Positions 47,878 through 58,401 of a stretch of DNA of 64,000 nt are shown here, one piece after another. The stretch spans positions 91,552,001 through 91,616,000 of the forward strand of contig JAZHRO010000073.1 in NCBI GenBank assembly GCA_037157565.1, read 5' to 3'. The translations under genes were made by a program, and so were the position numbers. The notes under the pieces were generated by a model, which was given only the letters and a program-made list of their open reading frames with translations, did no database searches and was not told the DNA's origin. This stretch comes from Thalassia testudinum. Its lineage: Eukaryota; Streptophyta; Magnoliopsida; Alismatales; Hydrocharitaceae. Every line of letters begins with the position of its first letter. Positions within the stretch are counted from its first letter, which is position 1.

Positions 47878-49638
47878 TGTTGAACGCTTACGAATGCTAC
47901 GCTTACGTGTTTGATTTTGGAAAACCTGTCGTTGTAGTTCGAAAGCGAAGAATTCGTGTTCAACAAATAAAATTCACACTGAAATGAAAATTCCGAGTCG
48001 AACACAGGGAGGCGGACGTTTGATTTAAAAACTTCGCATTTCCTTTTATTTGTCACGAAGTAATTCAATTTAAACTATCTAATTATTTACAATTAATAAA
48101 AGAGAGAGAGGGTAAGAGAGAGAGAGTATTACACATGGAAATCAAAATGAGATGTAGAATAAACAAAGAATTTATCATAGAACAGACTATTCATTACAAT
48201 TAGAAGGCATAAAACAATTACACTAGAAAGCGACAAATTTACTCTAGAAAGCATTAAAAGAATGGAGGGAGAAATGTCTTCCTCGACGGTCGCTTGGAGG
48301 ACGAGTAGATTTATCTAGAAAGCAGTAAATCTATACTAGAAAGCAGCAAAAAGAATAGGGAGAGAGAAATCCTCCTCGACGGTTGCTTGTAGGACGAGCC
48401 GGATGGGACGACACCTGGACGAAGGAGAACGAAGTAGGACGAAGGAGGACGAAGCAGAACAACGCGAACGAAGCAACACACCGTCGCTGTCACGGGATCC
48501 ACTTCCGAAGGGGAATGAAAATTGGACTTTATCTCGCCAGAAGTATCCCGGGTGTGGGACAAGCTTCTCTTGAGCTTTGGTGGGGTAGAAAGGAGAAAGA
48601 AGGGATGAAAATTTCATATGGAGGGGATCTCCTTTTATAGTTGCAAGGAGTGGGGGCAAAATGGACATTACAACTTCAAAACAATAAATGAGGGGTCTTT
48701 AGTGACGGATAAATCCGTCACTAAAGCCCCAACATGGGCGTAACTTCCACGCCCACATGCGCCTCCTCAGCTGCCTGCTCATCAATGTACACGCACGTCC
48801 AGCGATCCTCTGCCGTCCGATCCCGCACCTTCTCCCGCTGCATTGCATGCCCGCCCGCGCGTCCGATTGCACGTCCGCGCCCGCGTCCAATTGCGCGTCG
48901 GCGCTATTGGACGCACGCAACCGTTGGATTGCAATCTGACGCTCCACGCGCCGCTCGCTTGCGCCTGATTTGAGGCTCGTGGGACTCGATCCCACGACCT
49001 CTGCTTCTCCCGTTGCTTCATCTCCGCTACGCTACGCCGTCGAGAAGGTCGCGAGGATGATTTTAAAGCGCCGCGTCCACAGCCGTTGGATCGAGATCCA
49101 ACGGCGAAGAGGGGGTAGGTGCATGGACTTCATGGAATGTAGGCGGCCGTTTGGGCGGCCAAGATGGCGCCACGAGGTGCCATCTTGGCCATCCATCTTC
49201 TAGAAGTTGTAGATGGTGCCACGGATGTCGGATTGACTCGATTTTTGTGTCATTGAGCTACGATCGTCGATCCGAATTCATCCATGAGGTCGAATTTGTC
49301 ATCTGAAGTGCAGATTTTCACCATCCTGGCCCTTGATCTTCTAGGGTTCCCCGGTCACTATCTGATGCAACGAATGCCTGATTAGGGCGATCTTGGAGTT
49401 GTTGAACTCCAATCGTCGCCCTGATCATATCCACATGGTTGGACCTTTGATCCGAGGCCCCAATAAAATGTTTGCCCTATCCAAGCACATAAAAGGAGAG
49501 AATTAACCTCCATTTTATTCAAACTACTCTAAATGCAAGATGATGCATGTTATGAAATATTTATATCATGAAATGCAATCCTATGCTTAAGAACATGCAT
49601 AAATAGACATTTTAAGTAGTGTAAATGTGTTTACATCA
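47878..49638 (-). repeat. Element E 5' LTR
   Basis: Partner of 41837-43602. TATA box on the minus strand at 48631-48640 (CTATAAAAGG); perfect dyad at 48697-48726; GA microsatellite at about 48100-48125. Confidence 0.93.
48697..48726. promoter_or_regulatory. Perfect 30-bp dyad upstream of TATA, element E 5' LTR
   Basis: Arms CTTTAGTGACGGAT (48697-48710) and ATCCGTCACTAAAG (48713-48726) are exact reverse complements around AA. Each arm holds a TGACG half-site of the kind bound by TGA-class bZIP factors. It is 57 bp upstream of the TATA box. Conserved at 42660-42689 and 34415-34444. Confidence 0.85.
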
Positions 49639-49643
49639 CTCTC

Positions 49644-49978
49644 CTTCTTACGTTGCTCCTCCTCTCTTTCTCATGCCACTCCCACGCTCTCGCTCACGCT
49701 GCCTCTCTCGCTGGAGGGAAGAAGGAGGGTGGTTGGGAAGTGGGGGAAACAAAGGTGGAGGAGGGGTTTATATAAGGTTGGTGTTTAGGGTTTTGCTAGG
49801 GTGGATGAGAGAGGAGGGAAAAGACGAGGGAACTGGTTGTGCGTAGCACGTGCGCAAACGCGAGTTCGTACCCAAGATTTTCGATTTTCATATGTCTGGG
49901 AATGTGTCCAGACATCTGATCAGGCATCTGACCCACAGACCAGACATCTTAAAAGGCTCAACAACACGGGTCATAACA
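49644..49978 (-). repeat. Element C 5' LTR, second part
   Basis: Continues the C LTR after E, with a TATA-like box on the minus strand at about 49766-49776, and ends ...TCATAACA before the GAAAT duplication. Confidence 0.9.
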
Positions 49979-50124
49979 GAAATGTGTAAAAGATGTGGAA
50001 GGATACATGGTGAAGTAAGGAGGGAAATCAGAAGAGAAAGAAGCCCTACAGTATAAGCAATCAACCCTGTCCTTAGGTGGGTTAGCCTAATGACCTACAG
50101 ACTCCCAGGACCCATCTTGAGATT

Positions 50125-50238
50125 TTAAATGATTTGGTCTACTTTTATCCAGTCAATCCAACCTGTTAGAAGGAGGGACTGGGAAGAAGGTTCTTCCTTT
50201 GGCTTGCACCTCCGGTTCCTTGTGTACACCCCAGCCAT
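50125..50238 (-). CDS. Element B small leader ORF, 37 codons, conserved in E
   Basis: ATG at 50236-50238, stop at 50125-50127. Sequence starts MAGVYTRNRRCKPKEEPSS and continues to LLLTGWIDWIKVDQ. The N-terminal half is strongly basic. E has the same peptide with a lost ATG. It lies in the leader, about 1 kb after the LTR and before the shared protein, whose N-terminal side is at 49984-50060. It may be a true small protein, an upstream ORF or a first exon. A following 53-base GTAGGT...TAG/CAG span is conserved in both elements but is short for a plant intron. No known family. Confidence 0.5.
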   Translation of the reverse strand: MAGVYTRNRRCKPKEEPSSQSLLLTGWIDWIKVDQII

Positions 50239-51250
50239 GGTCGTTTGACGCTACTCCCCTAGCTAGACATTAGATGGACCATCAAAAGCAGATTAATCGA
50301 AAAAAATCTTTGTCTGAGCCCCAAAGACTGAATCAATCCTTAAGGCCAACGTCTACACAATTTTAGTTAGGCTTGGGATGATCGTGCTCTTGGAATGTGA
50401 TGGGCCCTTTAGATGGGTTGTGCCCTTAATAATCTGTTAAAATATGTGTGCGTGCGCAACCATGGTTCTTAAACAAGGTTATTTGATGATGTGTCCTTTA
50501 GGATTTAACCTTGTTTAGTAGCTTTTAGGGTTCAATTCTTAGGTTGGCTCAATCAAGGTTTAGTAGAACACTCCAAGTTTTGAAAGCAAGGGTGATGATA
50601 TGTTCCTTTAAAAATCAAAATAATGTGGAGTGCCTGGTTCAACACTAAGAATCAACCCTAAGTGGCAAGCTACTTGATGGATTGGTTTTAGATTGAGTGG
50701 TGTAGCCCAAATAGCAGAATCAATTGGCCAATTGCATCACTTAGTTAAGGCACACAAGAATCCTTAACCTATTCAGATTTCTACTCACTTATGTGTATTT
50801 AGTTGAAGTGCACCGGGTCCACAGGTTAGATCCCAGCTAAGTGGTAGAATCAAAGTGATTGTGCGCCATATGATAAGAAATTGTGGATGTTACGTGCATA
50901 GCTTTAGTTAAATCCCACAAGAGAAGAATATCTACTTTTATTTTTATTTTTATTTATATGGATGGTGAGGTGAGTGGAGGTGGAAAACAAACAACCAAAT
51001 CTATCCTATGGTTTATAAAAAGCACCTAAGTTGATTTAGGTTTGAGTTATTAGGTTATGGAATGAAAACTAAGGTGGGGGTGGTGTGGAGGACACTTACA
51101 AAACACTCTACCCACACTTTACTCTAGTCTACTGCACTTGGATCTCCATGCTAGGGTACCTGCAAGACAATAGATCAGAGATAAGCAGGTTTAGTGTTAT
51201 GTAAATGCATAGAAGTGCAGAAAATAATAAAGTAAATTCCGTTGCGGGCG
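50239..51250 (-). other. Element B leader, primer site not recognisable
   Basis: About 1 kb non-coding. Beside the LTR the minus strand reads CGCCCGCAACGGAATT, which matches neither tRNA-Asp nor tRNA-iMet. Comparison with E suggests that the primer site and some flank were lost or changed. Confidence 0.55.
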
Positions 51251-52160
51251 TGTTTCGCGTGTTAGAAATCGAGGTTACAAGTAACCCGTCATCGTAGTTA
51301 CAAAACAGGTCGATCAGATAAAATTTATATCGAAACTTGAAAATGAAGTCCTGGGTCGAACACAGGGAGGTGACGTTTACTTTAGTTGAAAACCACACTT
51401 TGATTTGTTTCTTTTTGGTATTTTAAGGTTTTGTTTTTTTTTTATTTTTGAAATAAAAGACAAGCAATCACAAGATAGAGAAGGAATCAAATGTGATGTA
51501 TTACATTAATGTCTATTACAATAATCTACGAAAGCATAAAAAGAGAGGAGGGTGAGAGGAAATCTCTCGAATCAGTTGTTCAGCGAGACAACGGCGCCTG
51601 GCGGAAGCTAGGACGAAGGAGGTGAGAAGCGGGATGACGGAGGTGAGATGGAGGAGGACGTCGGGTTGAGGAAAGCTCCGGTGTGGCTCCGGAATGGAGG
51701 TGAGAAGACAGAGATGATCTGCTACCAGAATGGAGGTGGGAGGATGGCTCCAAGGCGACTTATGAATGGGGATGGGAAGATGGGGGAATATTTTGTGAGG
51801 CATAGGTTTTCTACACTAATAGGAGCCTTGGGAGCTTGAGAACAAGCTCTAAAGGAGCGTTGGTAGGCTTACTAGAGCTTAGGAGTAATTGGGAGGAGAG
51901 TAGGTAGAGATGGCTTGGAAGGGAGGGGTGTAGGCCCTTTTATAGTGGAAAAGAAGAGGCAAAAAATAGGTATGAGACCATTAGTGACATCTAGGCTGTC
52001 GCTGGAAACGTCACTGTAAGTAGCTCATGCCCGCTGGTGCCCACAGCTGGCTTTGCTGGCATGCGATGAATTGGCGATGGCTGTAAGCGTCACTGTAAGT
52101 CTGCTAGTCTGTCGCTGAAGATCTGCTGCAAGCTCCCCTGGCGCTGTGCTGGGCGCTCTC
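51251..52160 (-). repeat. Element B 5' LTR, first part
   Basis: Matches 6175 onward; minus-strand TATA box (CTATAAAAGG) at 51936-51945. Interrupted by F; resumes at 63852. Confidence 0.9.
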
Positions 52161-54097
52161 TGATTAGTCGGTTTTCGCTTTCGAATAATGTGATTAAGAT
52201 GATCTGTCGTTTTAGTAACAAAGTGATGGAAAACTGCTTAACAAAATAATTACAATAAAAATTACCACTCAAAGAAGAGCGGGCTGTGTCCACAGGGAGG
52301 TAATGATGCAATAAAATCTCGATTATTTCGTATTCTTTCAATCAAGTGCGAAATCCATAATTAAATCTGACATGAAATGCGATAAAAAGAAGATGCACAA
52401 TAACTCAAAAATATAAGGGTATATGTGCAATTTTTTCTCACCGAAATATTCAATGAATATGTGATGATTTTATGTAATTTTCAATTGACATGTATTAAAG
52501 AAAATTTATGCACATTTTAATCCCAAAACCATTGTTAAAACATGTGAATATCAATAACCATGCAATTTTAGAAAGCATGAGTATGCAGTCACAATTTCAC
52601 CCTAATAAAATAATCATAAATCAAAATTGATTTTGCTGTCAATGGCATTCAAATGTAATTTTTAATTAAAACAAAAATAGGGGATTTTACCTCTCTCCTT
52701 CTTGCGCATGGGAGAGAGGTTCAATCGAGGTGATACTCCCACAAGAGGTTGGCTGAAGCGAGGCCGTCGCGGTGGTTGCAGTGGTGCACCACGAGATGGT
52801 CGGTGCCGGTCTGCCAGAGGAGAGGAGTGGCAACGGTGGAGGAGCTACTGTTGCCGCACGTGCTGTAGGTGCAAACAGAGCAGCGCGCGCGGGTGTTGGA
52901 GGTGCTGCAGACGCGCGGAGACATGGAGGCATAGGCACGCAGGCGCTCTGCAGAGTGCACAGGCACACGCGGACGTGGGTGTGTCTGCGGCTGCAAGTGC
53001 TACGCGGGGTTGCAAATGGTGGTGTGGCGAAGTGCAGGCACACGCATGGAGGTGCGCGTGGGTTGGAAGTGGCACTCGCGCTTGTGGGTGCGCTGCAGGG
53101 GGCTTATGTGCACTACTGGAAGCACAGGTTGGTGCATGCAGCTGGAGGGCACGCGGTGGATGTTCGGGCGTGTACAGCTGGAGGGGTGCGCATTCTGCGC
53201 ATGTGGCTGGAGGCGATGGTGGGTCTGATGGAGCGGGGAGAAGCTGCTGGTGATGGCGCGGGCTAGAGGAGAGGCCGACTGCTAGTGATGGCGTGGGCTA
53301 GAGGAGAGGCCGGCTGCTGCTTCGCATGGGGGCGGCGTGTTGTTGGGTTTACTTTTAAGGTGAAGTGAAACAGAGGAAGAAGGAAGAAGATATGGTGCCA
53401 AGCTTTAGACGTCCGGGAAACTTCCCAGACATCTTAACTAACGGGGGAGATGAAATTGCGGCACCTGCAGTGGTGGATGTTGGTGATGACGGTGAGGGTG
53501 GTGCACGCTGAGGTGCTCATAGTAATGCAAACAAGTTCCAGATGGCGGTGTGGCCTGTCACGCCACACACCCACGGTGGTGGAGGCTTGTCGCCACGGTT
53601 GAGGCCGGTGGTGGTGAAGTGGATGAGAGGTCATCTCTCTACATAGTGGTGGGTCAGGGATGGGATGGTGGCCTCAGGAGCTTGGCAGCTCTCCCTCCTC
53701 CTTTTGTAGCCATGGCCATCGTTTCAAATTCAAAATGCCGTAGCGTAAATGTGATGAGCAGGAGGAGGAGGCGAAGCCAAAGTCGAAGGAGTTACTTGTG
53801 CAAAGGAGAAAAAAATAAAAGAATAAATTATTGTGGTTATTTATGCATAAGCCCTTAACTTCTATGTTAAATTAAAACAATGCATGCAATGCACCTAATT
53901 GGTTAACTAATTAAATGAATGCAATTCTAAGTTAATTCTAAATGTGTTTAGTTATGAATGCAATGCATGAATTATGTAATTAAATTAGAAATATGAATTA
54001 ATCTATTTACATCCTAATGCATGCTAAATAAATGTTAGAATTAACTTAATGTCTAGGCACTTAAATACTTAAATAGCCAACAAATATGGGCTAATCA
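52161..54097 (-). repeat. Element F 3' LTR
   Basis: Matches 61929-63846. The GC-rich middle (52840-53280) gives long chance ORFs on both strands. GACGTC at 53407 with a GACATC partner; the 5' copy has two GACGTC around CGGGAAACTTCCCA. Confidence 0.93.
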
Positions 54098-54135
54098 AAT
54101 ACCCCCATGCTTAGTTTTTGCTAGTCCCTAGCAAA
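54098..54135 (-). promoter_or_regulatory. Element F polypurine tract and hairpin
   Basis: Hairpin TTTGCTAG-GGA-CTAGCAAA (54117-54135) then GCATGGGGGTATT and the LTR. Spacing to the LTR is 19 bases, as in D. Confidence 0.88.
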
Positions 54136-54375
54136 TCCAAGCAAAACCTAGCACTCCAAGTAGACTAGCCAACCCAATCGGTCTTCCTTTAGAAACATAT
54201 TAAGTTCAGACTTTAGACCTAAGGTTCCCAAGTTACAGACTTGGTCGGCTAAAGATAGATTGCAGGCACAAGTTTCCCTGATTTCTGACTCTACCCTAAG
54301 TTTTATTGATCCCTAAGATTAAAGCATCCGTGCATGTGCATTGGTCTGAGTTATTTGAGTTAAAGGAAAACGGAT

Positions 54376-54412
<37 letters not shown>

Positions 54413-55345
54413 CTTGATTCCTCTAAGTCTAACCTCGGATCTGCTATCAACATGGTCTGTGTCGGATTCATTGCCCCCATCACTGTACCTCGAAGGGTGC
54501 CTGGCTTTCGACGCTTCGAGATAGCACCGCCCATAATGACCCCAAGAACTCCTGGCAATCGACACTTCGAGATAGTATCACCCATGGATTTCTAAAGCGA
54601 ATTCAGGCCTGTGGCAATCGGCACTTCGAGATAGGGCCGCTCATGGTACCTGAACTGCACAATGCGCTTACATGCCCCTAGTAGGATGGATATCCTAAGA
54701 GACAAGCACTGAGGAGGTAATATGTTATCATCGCATCCTCAAGGTGAGTATATATTCCACATCTCCTGCGGCGGGAACTCTTCCAATTAAATTGTGTTTT
54801 CAAGCTCTCATAAGTCAAAACTAAGAGAACCAAATCTCTTTTAAGAAAGGAATTAAGTTGATTACTTACACCAGACCAAGTGTGTGAAATTTGGATGCTT
54901 GGGTTACAAGGACCTGTAAACCAAAAGGTAGAACAAGACTCCAGGTACTATCCCAACCTTTTAACTCAATCCCTAGCTTTCCTTCCTCAACCTCTTGAGG
55001 AATGGTCCGCAACTTAACTCCTACTTAAGTTTTTAAGTCCACAAAGGACCCTAAAGGTCTAAAACTAGTAGCTCATTTAGCTTCTAAAGTTTGACCCTAG
55101 AATCAACTTAGTCTAACCTAGAGTTCTGATTTGCTTAAGAATGCAGGACCTAGCCAGTTAAGACCAAAACTTTTTTTTTCATTTTTTTCATTTATTATTA
55201 TTATTATCATTATTATTATGCAATATGCATGAATGAATGCAAAATGTAGACATGCTATAAACAAAAATGCCTCAAGTCCGCTCCCCCATGCCTGGTTCAA
55301 ACAATGTCCTCATTGAAAACAAAAATAGTTAAAGGAAGATATTAC
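54136..55345 (-). other. Element F 3' non-coding region with three direct repeats
   Basis: No gene. Three copies of a 36-base unit containing GA/GGCACTTCGAGATAG-type core lie at 54499-54534, 54550-54585 and 54608-54644. They adjoin a TA/T run (54380-54413). An ATT microsatellite lies at 55193-55219. Confidence 0.7.
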
Positions 55346-56460
55346 ATGAGGCGGAGAATGGTAGGAGCTAAGGCTCCTCAAGAGTGACCTCGTCAACCAA
55401 ATGGCCATCCAAAGTAATGTATGGTTTTAACCGTTGACCGTTGATGATAAAGGGAGTTCCTGAAGAGGAAGGGTTTTTAATCTCCACAGCTCCATGCGGA
55501 AATACTTTAGTGATTATGTAAGGCCCATCCCAACAAGATTTTAACTTCCCAAGAAAAAGCTTAAGTCTGGAATTGAAAAGTCAGACTTGTTGGTTGGGCT
55601 CAAAGGTCTTTCGAAGTATATACTTATCATGCAAGACCTTAGTTCTTTCTTTATAAGCTTGAGAGGTGTCATAATCATCATTCCTCAACTCCTCAAGCTC
55701 ACTTAATTCCAGAAGTCGTGACTTACCTGCCTTCTCTAAATCCATGTTAACACTTCGAATAGCCCAAAGTGCCTTATGTTCCAACTCAACAGGTAAATGG
55801 CACGCTTTCCCATACATAATCTGAAGGGGAGAAGTACCCAAAGGGGTCTTATAGGCCGTTCGATATGCCCACAAAGCATCATCGAGCTTTTGGGACCAAT
55901 CTTTCCTATCAGGTCTAACGGTCTTTTCCAAAATATTTTTTATCTCCCTATTCGACACTTCAACCTGGCCACTCATCTGAGGATGGTAAGGGGTAGCGAC
56001 CTTGTGAGTCACTCCCCGACTCTTGATTAGTCGATTGAAATGGTGGTTTCAGAAATATGGTCCCCCATCACTTATAATGATCTTGGGGTAGCTGAAACGA
56101 GATATGATATTGGCCTTCACAAATTTCAAAACCATAGAGTAGTCATTCATGTGCGTAGGAATGGCCTCTACCCATTTAGAGACATAATCAACTGCCACCA
56201 AGATATATTCATAACCATGGGACAACGGGAAGGGGCCCATAAAGTCAATTCCACACACATCAAAAATTTCAACAGATTAAATAGGATGTTGAGGAATTTC
56301 ATTCCTCTTCCCAATCGTTCCAATCCGTTGACATCTAATATAGGCCTTAACAAAATTATGAGAATTCTTAAATAAGGAAGGCCACCAAAAATCAGACTAG
56401 AGAACCTTAAAAGCAGTTTTCTTAGCACCAAAGTGTCCTCCACAATGAAGTTCATGGCAA
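55346..56460 (-). pseudogene. Element F integrase
   Basis: [33 protein letters not shown] (56150-56258) holds the first two acidic positions of the core region. [10 protein letters not shown] (about 56055-56080) keeps the catalytic aspartate lost in [20 protein letters not shown] (55940-56005) keeps the glutamate. The tail runs GKACHLPVELEHKALWAIRSV ... WDGPYIITKVFPHGAVEI to about 55350. A shift after DGGPYF and a stop after EPNQQV break it. Confidence 0.88.
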
Positions 56461-57310
56461 AAACTTAGCACACTTTGTTGTTCCTCTTCATATACACAAC
56501 GTCTCAATACTTGGTCTTGTCAATTCTAAATAATTTTGGCTCTTCCCAATGAAAATATCTTGCTTGGGAAATGAATCTCTTTCTTTTCTGCTCATCCCAA
56601 GAGCCAGGTGTTTGTCTAGTGACCAAGTAATTTACGGTATCTACATACCAAGGTAAAGTTGGTGTTACCGCCACCAGAGTTTCATCGGGAAATATCTCGC
56701 GAATGTCTCTAGAAAGAGAGTCATTAAGTGGAAGGGGAGATAGGTGGTCAGCCACAACATTTTCTACTCCTTTCTTTTCACATATCTCCAAGTCAAATTC
56801 TTGAAGGAGTAGGATCCACCTAATCAGACGTGGCTTAGAATCTTTCTTACCAATGAGATGTTTCACTGCCACATGATCAGTAAAAATAACCACCTTAGAC
56901 CAAAGCAGATAAGACCTAAACTTCTCCAGAGCAAAAACTACAACAAGTAATTCTTTTTCAGTGATGGTGTAGTTTTGCTGAGGTTCGGTTAAAGTCTTGC
57001 TTGCATAATGTAGCACAAGAGGTCTTCCCTCAACCCTTTGTCCAAGGACTGCTCCCACTGTATAATCTGAAGCATCACACATTAGCTCAAATGGGAGTGT
57101 CCAATCAGGAGCTTGGAGAATAGGCATAGAGATCAAGGCCTCCTTTAGAGTTTGAAAGGCCTCGGCACACTTTGAATCAAAACTGAAGGAAGATTCCTTC
57201 ACCAACAAGTCACAAAGTGGCCTAGAAATTTTACTAAAATTTTTAATAAAGCGCCTATAAAAGCCAGCATGGCCCAGAAAGGATCTAATCTGTTTGACAT
57301 TCGTGGGCAA
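56461..57310 (-). pseudogene. Element F RNase H and linker
   Basis: One open frame (56504-57310): [16 protein letters not shown], then [59 protein letters not shown], then ENVVADHLS. All RNase H acidic positions look intact. Degrades the RNA template during cDNA synthesis. Confidence 0.88.
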
Positions 57311-58368
57311 TGGGAGTTTGGAAATAGAATCAATCTTGGCTTTATCTACTTCAAATCCTTGCTCGGATACAACGTGCCCAAGTACATTTCCTTTCTATAC
57401 CATGAAATGACTTTTCTCCCAACTGAGGACTAACCCGTCTCCTTACATCGCTTCAAAACATTCTCTAGGTGTAGGAGACACTGGTCGAAAGATGAGCCAT
57501 AAATGTAGAAGTCATCCATAAACACTTCAACACACTCGTCAATCATGTCCGAAAAAATAGACATCATACACCGTTGGAAGGTTGCAGGGGCATTACATAA
57601 TCCAAACAGCATATGCCTGAATGCAAAAGTACCGTAAGGACTCGTGAATGTCGTCTTCTCCTGGTCATCAGGAAAGACTGCCACCTGGTTGTACCTAGAA
57701 TATCCATCGAGAAAGCAATAGTACTTATTCCCTGCCAATTTCTCGAGAATTTGATTAATAAAAGGCAAGGGAAAGTGATCCTTCTAGGTAGCAGTCTTCA
57801 GTTTGCGGTAATCAATACAGACCCTCCATCTAGTTGAGGGTCTAGTGACAACTTGTTCACCTTGGTCGTTGAATTCCACAATAAAGCCTGCCTTCTTTAG
57901 CACCACATGAATAGGACTTACCCATTTACTATCTGCAATGGGATATATGATCCCAGCGTCCAACCACTTCAGGATTTCCTTTTTGACCATCTCGCTCATA
58001 TTAGGGTTCAGACTTCTCTACATATCCCTAAATGGCTTGATGGAATCATCAGTATAAATGTGGTACATGCAGAGTGTAGAGTCTATACCCTTGATATCAG
58101 CAATGCTCCAAGCAATAGCTTCTTTGTGCCTAGACAAGCATTCAAACAGGGCTCCCTCTTGTACCTCAGATAGCACAGCCGAAATGATAATGGGGAGCGT
58201 ATCATTGGCACCTAGAAAAGCATACTTGAGAGTGTCAGGGAGGGGTTTCAACTCAAGGTCTGGAGCTTCTATGGTTGAGGGTTTCATAATAGATGTCCCC
58301 ATCTCATGTAGCAAATCTACCTTTGGCAGAGATGATGGGGGAAGAGACCCAGCAGAAACACCCAGCAA
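57311..58368 (-). pseudogene. Element F reverse transcriptase
   Basis: 58018-58368 is the linker (SEVQEGALFECLSRHKEAIAW, IKGID). 57784-57999 gives KWVSPIHVV and WRVCIDYRKL, then an in-frame TAG where D has CAG, then KDHFPLPF. 57430-57768 gives FLDGYSRYNQVAVF, LFGLCNAPATFQRC and VFMDDFYIYGSS with both catalytic aspartates. MLFGL replaces MPFGL. A further break precedes 57310. Confidence 0.9.
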
Positions 58369-58401
58369 TTCCTCAAGTTCTAGTATATCCCCTTCACATT
58401 C

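Larger units (their letters stand above)
41837..49638 (-). mobile_element. Element E: non-autonomous LTR retrotransposon inside C's 5' LTR
   Basis: Flanked by exact CTCTC (41832-41836 and 49639-49643). 3' LTR 41837-43602 (1766 bp) begins TATTGAACG, a G-to-A change from TGTTGAACG in the 5' LTR 47878-49638 (1761 bp). Perfect tRNA-Asp primer site and a polypurine tract with hairpin. The only coding content is the B/E shared protein; no gag, protease, RT or integrase. 7802 bp in total. Confidence 0.93.
10696..49978 (-). mobile_element. Element C: Tekay-like chromovirus (Ty3/gypsy), with three nested insertions
   Basis: Bounded by exact 5-bp target duplications GAAAT (10691-10695 and 49979-49983). 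LTRs are 10696-13525 (2830 bp) and 39347-41836 plus 49644-49978 (about 2825 bp). Its left terminus reads TATTATGACCC where the right copy reads TGTCACGAACC, differing mainly by transitions. Removing D, G and E leaves about 10.7 kb, a normal chromovirus length. Order on the minus strand is LTR, tRNA-iMet primer site, gag, protease, RT, RNase H, integrase, chromodomain, LTR. The Tekay-type assignment rests on the gag, the PVQILDR...VKVLWR chromodomain region and the primer. Confidence 0.92.

Noticed and set aside
50060..50112. Conserved 53-base GTAGGT...AG span as an intron between small ORF and main ORF of B/E
   Set aside because: Short for a plant intron, B's acceptor is TAG, and in-frame stops precede the donor; not enough to call splicing.
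52702..53266. 183- and 164-codon ORFs, Gly/Ala/Cys-rich
   Set aside because: Overlapping frames in GC-rich F LTR; not kept in the partner LTR at 62518-63050.
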